64,000 bases of DNA, taken from contig CAZXPW010000001.1 in assembly GCA_964643355.1 (NCBI GenBank), forward strand, positions 62,001-126,000, read 5' to 3'. Each line of letters starts with the position of its first letter. The stretch's first letter is position 1. Under the pieces are notes generated by a model. It was given only the letters and a program-made list of their open reading frames with translations, had not been told where the DNA came from and did not search any database. Below, in pieces: positions 60,001 to 64,000 of this stretch. Source of the stretch: FEN-1350 sp964643355 (lineage in GTDB: Bacteria > Planctomycetota > Phycisphaerae > Sedimentisphaerales > Anaerohalosphaeraceae). Both the position numbers and the translations under genes were made by a program.

Positions 60001-62218
60001 CCGGTTTCAGCGATACCGTGCCGACCGTATTCCCATAACGAATCTGGCTATTTGTTCCGGTCGTGGAATGAATGACCGCCTTCGTCAACCGTCCGTCTTT
60101 CCAATCCATATCGACGGCAAATCCACCACGGGCGCACAAGCCCTTGACGCTTCCGATCTTCCACGCGCTCGGCAGCGCCGGCAGCAGATGAATCTCGCCC
60201 GCATGGCTCTGAAGGAGCATCTCGGCAACGCCGGCCGTATAGCCGAAGTTGCCGTCCAACTGAAACGGCGGATGCGTCGCGTACAAGTTCGGCAGCATAT
60301 TGTAGGCAAACAACCCCCGAACCATCTCGTAGGCCTTCTCGGCATTCCCCAGCCGCGCCCACAATGCGCATCGCCACGGCCAAGTCCAGCTCCGTCGCGA
60401 ATCTCCTGCCGTACCCCGGGCCTCCAGCGACACCGCCGCCGCTTTGGCAAGTTCTGGCGTGCGCGTCACCGAAATCTGCCGCCCCGGATACGCCGCAAAT
60501 AAATGCGATGTGTGTCGATGCTCATCCTTTGGCTCATCCCGATCCGTCATCCACTCCTGGAGCTGGCCCCATTTGCCAATCTGCGGGGCCACCAGCTTGT
60601 CGCGCATTGCCGCGATCGCGTTGCGATATTCACGGTCAACCCCCAGCGCGTCAGCCGCCTCGACAAAGTTCGAAAACAGATCGAACACAATCTGCTGATT
60701 ATAACTGACTCCATCCTCATGCGGCCCATGTTCCGGCGACCACCCGTTCGGCACGACCAACCGCCCATCCGATAGTGTTTTGAGATGATCTTCCCAAAAT
60801 TCACAAATCTCCTTGAGAATTGGATATGCGACCGTCCTCAAAAACTTCTTGTCTTGCGTAAATGCGTAATGTTCCCACATATGCAGGCAGTACCACGCGT
60901 TGGCTGTCTTGTCCCACTGCCATCCCAGCCCACCGGTAATGTTATGTGAAGTACGAAGGGCCCACCCTCGAACGGGTTTGCCATCGAGCTGAAACTGTTT
61001 TTCCGCTTGCGTGGCCTTTCTCCACGGCTCAAGCTGGCTGGATATCAAATCGAACAACGGCAGGTGACACTCTGCCAGATTCGTCACTTCGGCTGGCCAG
61101 TAGTTCATTTGAACATTGATATTCACATGATAATCCGACGACCACGGCGGCGTATTCGATTCATTCCACAGTCCCTGCAGATTCGCAGGCAATCCCGGCC
61201 GTCGTGACGAACCCATCAGCAAATATCGGCCATATTGAAACAGCAAGGCCTCCAGCTCCGGATCGACGCCCCCCTTGGCATACGCTGCCAGTCGCTGATC
61301 CGTCGGCAAGGCCCGAACATCCGCCGCCGTGTCGCCGAGATTCAATTGGACGCGCCCGAATAATTTGCGATGATCCCCGACATGCCGCTCTTTCAATTCC
61401 TCGAATGGCTTTCCCGCCGCTGTTTCAATCTGCTCTCGAACCTTTGTAACCGGATCTTCGCCATGATATTTTCGGGACGCATCCATCACATAATCCGTTG
61501 CAGCCGCCAGCAGCAATACGACCTCGTCGCATTTCTTCAGACAAATTGTCGCCTCTCGCGCCTCAAGGGCACCGCCTTTTACCAGAACTTCAACTCTGGC
61601 CTGATATTGCATTCCGTTGGGCAATTTCCCGCCGAACGATAGCGTATTGCCTTCGGTCGTAGTCGTTTCCTTATGCATCCCTTTCAACTCAACCGTCCCT
61701 GAAATAGAACCCGGCTTATCGGCTCTCCAACGAACCACGATCACCTGATCCGGCCAACTGGCAAAGACCGTGCGCTCGTGTTGCACCCCATTCTTGCGGA
61801 ACTCGACGCGAAAAATTCCATCCGAAAGAAGCAACTCTCTTCGATAATTTTCAAACGACGCCTGGGAACCATCCGATATATCCATCGAAATAAACAAATC
61901 ACCGAACGCCTGATACGCCCCCATCGTCTCATAGACTCCGCTGGGATTTTCGTCGCCGGTCCATAAGCTGTCCTCGTTGAACTGGATCCGCTCTCGCTCC
62001 ACACCCCCGAAAACCATGCACCCAATCCTACCATTCCCCAGCGGTAAGGCCTCTTTTTCCCAGTTCTTCGCTGGCGTGCTATACCACAAATTCGTTTCGA
62101 CCGTTTCGGAATATACGCAAACCGGAAACAGGATAGACAAAAATAAAATTACACGGATTCCGACATGCCGATTGCAAAAGTAAGAGACCCGTACCTCCGT
62201 CTGTGTTCTGGATTTCAT
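57035..62218 (-). CDS. GH95-GH38 fusion: alpha-L-fucosidase-like and alpha-mannosidase-like enzyme
   Basis: 1727 residues from the ATG at 62218 (AAAGG upstream). Signal peptide about 1-36 (VILFLSILFPVCVYS). The N-terminal 770 residues are GH95: WYSTPAKNWEKEALPLGNGR (N-domain); catalytic-cleft Asn pair in HVNINVQMNYW (about 366-376); general acid Glu in WSPEHGPHEDG (about 494); and PPFQLDGNFGYTAG with the late Asp (about 653). About 780-845 is a beta linker. From about 850 the GH38-like half begins: VPITHHDLGYTD (metal His/Asp), GRIEIGALFGNQISCLSGHEE, GSITDVPGLSW with the likely nucleophile Asp (about 971), and VLVYYQSSYGF, ending in beta sandwiches to 1727. Substrate would be fucose- and mannose-bearing glycans outside the cytoplasm. 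The usual EPD of GH38 is not visible, so the second activity is less sure. Confidence 0.88.
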   Translation of the reverse strand: MKSRTQTEVRVSYFCNRHVGIRVILFLSILFPVCVYSETVETNLWYSTPAKNWEKEALPLGNGRIGCMVFGGVERERIQFNEDSLWTGDENPSGVYETMGAYQAFGDLFISMDISDGSQASFENYRRELLLSDGIFRVEFRKNGVQHERTVFASWPDQVIVVRWRADKPGSISGTVELKGMHKETTTTEGNTLSFGGKLPNGMQYQARVEVLVKGGALEAREATICLKKCDEVVLLLAAATDYVMDASRKYHGEDPVTKVREQIETAAGKPFEELKERHVGDHRKLFGRVQLNLGDTAADVRALPTDQRLAAYAKGGVDPELEALLFQYGRYLLMGSSRRPGLPANLQGLWNESNTPPWSSDYHVNINVQMNYWPAEVTNLAECHLPLFDLISSQLEPWRKATQAEKQFQLDGKPVRGWALRTSHNITGGLGWQWDKTANAWYCLHMWEHYAFTQDKKFLRTVAYPILKEICEFWEDHLKTLSDGRLVVPNGWSPEHGPHEDGVSYNQQIVFDLFSNFVEAADALGVDREYRNAIAAMRDKLVAPQIGKWGQLQEWMTDRDEPKDEHRHTSHLFAAYPGRQISVTRTPELAKAAAVSLEARGTAGDSRRSWTWPWRCALWARLGNAEKAYEMVRGLFAYNMLPNLYATHPPFQLDGNFGYTAGVAEMLLQSHAGEIHLLPALPSAWKIGSVKGLCARGGFAVDMDWKDGRLTKAVIHSTTGTNSQIRYGNTVGTVSLKPGQSVTLNEQLVSQIAIIEVKPTVFYVKDGESLQQMAEVVIDNPGPVATISLETKVGNQSGEAISEKISSARNSVWIRVPEGVEGKPVVVVLTAGHETIRRETIWPKQRHWEVCLVPITHHDLGYTDTIEHVMRSFDGFYDNIIRFCEDTSDWPDEAKYRYTVEAGWSLQHYLENRPKETIDKLARFVAEGRIEIGALFGNQISCLSGHEEGIRLMYPSFRMQQRLGGQIQCGSITDVPGLSWSLPTVLAGAGVKYFFAGCPTYFEWGRNDIHTFWDENAILRYGRPDAFWWEGPDGKKVLVYYQSSYGFFHDVVGPSSYDEVYTRLPTMLEGLDRQGCPFDTLRYIHNGVDNCPPDMQISRIVREWNAKWAYPRLVVATNAMFFDKLEKQCKDIRTFRGELPDTDYVVGAISTARETTVNRTTHSRLAAAEKLATVASLLGREYPAEAIRSAYDNMILYDEHTWGKAYPAGPEQDWAWHEKSLYALRAAGLADMTLNRSAETIAQEVKRTEGGRHIVVLNPLAIARTDVVRVAKFTAPKAFELVDVSTGAKVPYQLTSLAGPLTPSAYSAYRFARGSYEVHEMTDLIFVAEDVPSLGCRTYRIVETGKSPVFETQLKAEGTTLENDFFRVEMDAQRGGIKSVFDKILQRELVDAVADAAFNQIIIKSVPTGNLTGPGQIQVRPAVNGTIVAGITSTASAPGCPQVIQEVTLYNKIKRVDLANRVLKDSSPLMEVYFAFPFAVDKPQFRYEGTDSVIEPLKDQFPGSNSNYYAVQHWADVSDGKIGVILSAAESHLMEFGGLWPCYVSQAHHGLTPPKFGQPFTTAEQLSKGHIYAFVMDSNFRTNFQPVQQGDILFRYSLTSHKGDWTKGGCRDFGWSFANPLIAVQVEGKKDGRIEPTEGFCSVEPANVFLMTVKQAEDGRGLILRLIETEGKPATAVVQLPQVRIRQCSRTNLVEQRDREVPFEPHAVRAEVGPFGIETLRIEINP

Positions 62219-62645
62219 AGTTCGCCTTTCATGTGTTTGCGACTTCCTCCGATCCGGCCTCATTGTATCAATCCTTAGGCAAAACGCAAGAATGAAGGAT
62301 TGCCGTGATTACCAACAATTAAACGCGAAAACCCTTGTGGATAACTTGTGAGTAACTGGAACCGGCAAGGAGAATTTATCGTTAATCACATGCTTTCAAC
62401 AGATTACAAATGAAAAATTTATCGATTTGCCCAAAGCAGGCCATACAACCCAAGAATCGAAAACAACTTAAACCTCTCCAGGATAATGATTTACAAATAC
62501 AATATGAAAGATAACAGTTTACATACCATCCGGTTGGTATTTATCTTGGTAAAACCCCTTTATTTGCATTGAAATGTGGATATTTACTGTTTATGCATTC
62601 TTTTCAGAGCCACACCTCGGGATTTTTCAAGGCAATCTCTGTGGT
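62219..62645. other. AT-rich intergenic region upstream of the GH95-GH38 gene
   Basis: 427 bases with no gene. It contains one perfect DnaA-box-like nonamer (TGTGGATAA, 62336-62344), a related TGTGAGTAA close by, and the palindrome at 62523-62540. AT-rich stretches lie at 62400-62520. It must contain the promoter of the GH95-GH38 gene on the minus strand, but I cannot place it. Confidence 0.4.
62523..62540. promoter_or_regulatory. Operator-like palindrome upstream of the GH95-GH38 gene
   Basis: ATACCA-TCCGGT-TGGTAT is a perfect 6-bp inverted repeat around a CCGG centre, a form often bound by TetR- or LacI-family repressors. It lies 305 bases upstream of the GH95-GH38 start. Confidence 0.4.
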
Positions 62646-63701
62646 TTAAATTCCAAATTCCAAGGCCCTTTTGAACTGCCGACATTCCTCCCCCGGATCC
62701 GTCGCTTCGGTCACCGCCGACCCCACCGCCACTGCCCGAACACCGCAAGCCAGAACCTCCGCCAGATTCCCCCGGGTAATCCCTCCGATCGCGACATGAC
62801 CCACGGCAGCATCCTTTAACATATCCATGGCCGTTCGAAGATACTCCGGTCCGGTCACTGGCACATCTGGTTTGGTAGGACTGGCAAACGCCGGTCCAAG
62901 CCCCACATAATCGGCTCCCTGTTTGATTGCCTCATGAAGTTCGATAGGATTGTGCGTGCTTACGCCAACGATCATCGGTTTTTGCTGGATCTGGCGCACA
63001 ACCGCTACCGGGAGATCCTCCTGCCCAAGCTGTACCCCGTCGGCATCGCATGCCACCGCAACATCCACTCGGTCATTGACAATGCTCAGAACCTTTGCCG
63101 TTCGGCATATATAGACAAACTCCCTCGATATGTTATATAATACGCCATCGTTCAAACCCTTCACTCTTAACTGGATGCAATCCGCCCCTCCTTCCGTACA
63201 CCGCTCAATCAGATCGAGAACCTTTTTCGGATCCGAATCTTTCCCGACCGTCACCAGAACATACAACCGTACGGGCGCAAATCGGTTCTTCGGCATCCAG
63301 GCCAGCATCGCTTCCTTTTCGATCGCATACCCTTCGAACCGTAACCGTTCAAACTCCCCTGTCGCTTCGCTTCGGACCACCTGCACCGCTTCCGTCAGTA
63401 CCCGCATCGCCTCCCCCCAGCGCCGCACCGCCGCGATAAAACACCCCTCCTGATCCGTCCGACCCAGCTGTCCTTCCACGCTCATCCCCCGCCCCACATC
63501 GCCTTCCGTGTCCCGGGCCGCCAGCAGCCGCCCGGCATCGATTCTCCCATACGCCATACACAATTGATGCCGAATTTGTTTGCACCGCCCGCTCAAGACC
63601 TTGTCGTTCAGCGCAAATCGACAGAACTCCTCCATCCCCCGCGCCGCTTCGCGCGCCCGGTTAAAATTTGCATCCAGAATTCGGTATAGGGTTCGTTCCA
63701 T
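62646..63701 (-). CDS. thiE: ThiD2-ThiE fusion: thiamine phosphate synthase
   Basis: 351 residues from the ATG at 63701; a TTG at 63717-63719 would add six residues and has a slightly better ribosome site. The N-terminal 130 residues match the ThiD2 module seen fused to ThiE in several phyla: TLYRILDANFNRAREAARGM, then RFALNDKVLSGRC and LLAARDTEGDVGRG. The ThiE barrel follows: LYVLVTVGKDS, GGADCIQLRVKGL (phosphate/HMP site, about 172-184), VNDRVDVAVACDADGVQLGQ (about 205), IVGVSTHNPIELHEA, DYVGLGPAFASPTKP and VAIGGITRGN with GVRAVAVGSAV at the end. It joins HMP-pyrophosphate and thiazole phosphate to thiamine phosphate in the cytoplasm. No other thi genes are in the window. Confidence 0.93.
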   Translation of the reverse strand: MERTLYRILDANFNRAREAARGMEEFCRFALNDKVLSGRCKQIRHQLCMAYGRIDAGRLLAARDTEGDVGRGMSVEGQLGRTDQEGCFIAAVRRWGEAMRVLTEAVQVVRSEATGEFERLRFEGYAIEKEAMLAWMPKNRFAPVRLYVLVTVGKDSDPKKVLDLIERCTEGGADCIQLRVKGLNDGVLYNISREFVYICRTAKVLSIVNDRVDVAVACDADGVQLGQEDLPVAVVRQIQQKPMIVGVSTHNPIELHEAIKQGADYVGLGPAFASPTKPDVPVTGPEYLRTAMDMLKDAAVGHVAIGGITRGNLAEVLACGVRAVAVGSAVTEATDPGEECRQFKRALEFGI

Positions 63702-63902
63702 ATTCCGGCTGTCGTGCAATTATCTCGATTGCGCCATTCGTCCTTTTCGCACAACCATCCACAGCGTTTCAAATTTTCCTCCTTGTATTCTAAAACAGAA
63801 TTCGAAATATGAAAACCAAAAACAATATTCGTTTCCGGAAAACGATCTTCTTTGAAAAACAGAGGATGTATTTGCTCAAACACGAAGCAAAAAGATGCCT
63901 GC

Positions 63903-63998
63903 CTATCTTTTTTCGGCCGTAACACCCTCTTTCATTAACCTGTTGATCTCCACAAGAGATTTTGACAGTTCGCTGCCGGCATCCGGATTCAGGTAAAT
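63903..63998 (-). CDS. C-terminal end of a minus-strand gene (partial)
   Basis: An open frame enters from the right edge and reads IYLNPDAGSELSKSLVEINR, then LMKEGVTAEKR and a TAG stop at 63903. The composition is that of a real coding end, but 31 residues are too few to identify a family. It is upstream of thiE on the same strand with about 200 bases between; whether they share a transcript is unclear. Confidence 0.5.
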   Translation of the reverse strand: MYLNPDAGSELSKSLVEINRLMKEGVTAEKR

Positions 63999-64000
63999 CA

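Noticed and set aside
62336..62344. Perfect DnaA box as evidence of a replication origin
   Set aside because: Only one perfect box, no dnaA/dnaN/gyr genes nearby and the strand-skew change is at about 19-20.5 kb, not here.

Overview
The window looks like a piece of chromosome from an anaerobic, polysaccharide-degrading bacterium, most likely a planctomycete of the Phycisphaerae/Sedimentisphaerales type. This is inferred from content, not from a search: secreted PQQ/LamG proteins ending in dockerin-like repeats, H-X9-DG prepilin-like proteins, DUF4838, DUF4091 and DUF5060 proteins, GH95/GH38 enzymes, a class I hybrid cluster protein, 2-oxoacid:ferredoxin oxidoreductase and a rubrerythrin-like protein. 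No rRNA, tRNA, IS element, integrase or CRISPR array was seen.

Layout. (1) 1-5.3 kb: end of an exopolysaccharide locus (TPR protein, Wzc-like tyrosine autokinase, nucleotide-sugar epimerase). (2) 5.3-7.6 kb: hybrid histidine kinase with a CxxCH sensor domain, on the minus strand. (3) 7.8-12.0 kb: a three-gene operon coding for a membrane-tethered Hsp70 machine (GrpE-like, lidless Hsp70, DjlA-like TerB/J protein), followed by a LuxR-type response regulator. (4) 13.3-18.6 kb, minus strand: a DUF4838 secreted protein and a nitrosative-stress group (Rrf2 regulator, cupin, Hcp, ferredoxin). (5) 19.4-26.6 kb: rubrerythrin-like protein, KorA/KorB, GH5, DJ-1 divergent from glyoxalase II, and two small unknown proteins. 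(6) 26.6-32.2 kb, minus strand: a PQQ/LamG/dockerin protein followed by three tandem H-X9-DG paralogues. (7) 32.3-34.4 kb: TypA/BipA behind a good sigma70 promoter. (8) 34.5-44.6 kb, minus strand: an eleven-gene type IV pilus/type II secretion operon (PilC, four pilin-like proteins, PilM, PilN, PilO, a ParA ATPase, a PilP-like protein, secretin). (9) 44.9-62.2 kb: a glycan-use region with a Tat-exported aldo/keto reductase, two DUF5060 glycosidases, an exported AGE-family epimerase, a DUF4091 protein, an orphan PilX-like protein and a 1727-residue GH95-GH38 fusion. (10) 62.6-64.0 kb: ThiD2-ThiE fusion and the tail of a further minus-strand gene.

How the parts fit. The exported hydrolases of regions 5, 6 and 9 would attack fucose-, mannose- and beta-glycan-containing polymers, and the pilus/secretion system of region 8 may build surface filaments or export proteins. 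The Kor, Hcp, rubrerythrin-like and DJ-1/GloII genes fit an anaerobic, ferredoxin-based fermenter that handles NO, oxygen and methylglyoxal stress. The most unusual items are the membrane-tethered Hsp70 cassette, the GH95-GH38 fusion, the ParA ATPase inside the pilMNO-P-Q block, and the recently duplicated H-X9-DG triplet.

Strand composition changes inside the window. The plus strand is C-rich up to about 19 kb, G-rich from about 20.5 to 35 kb whatever the gene direction, and C-rich again beyond about 40 kb.
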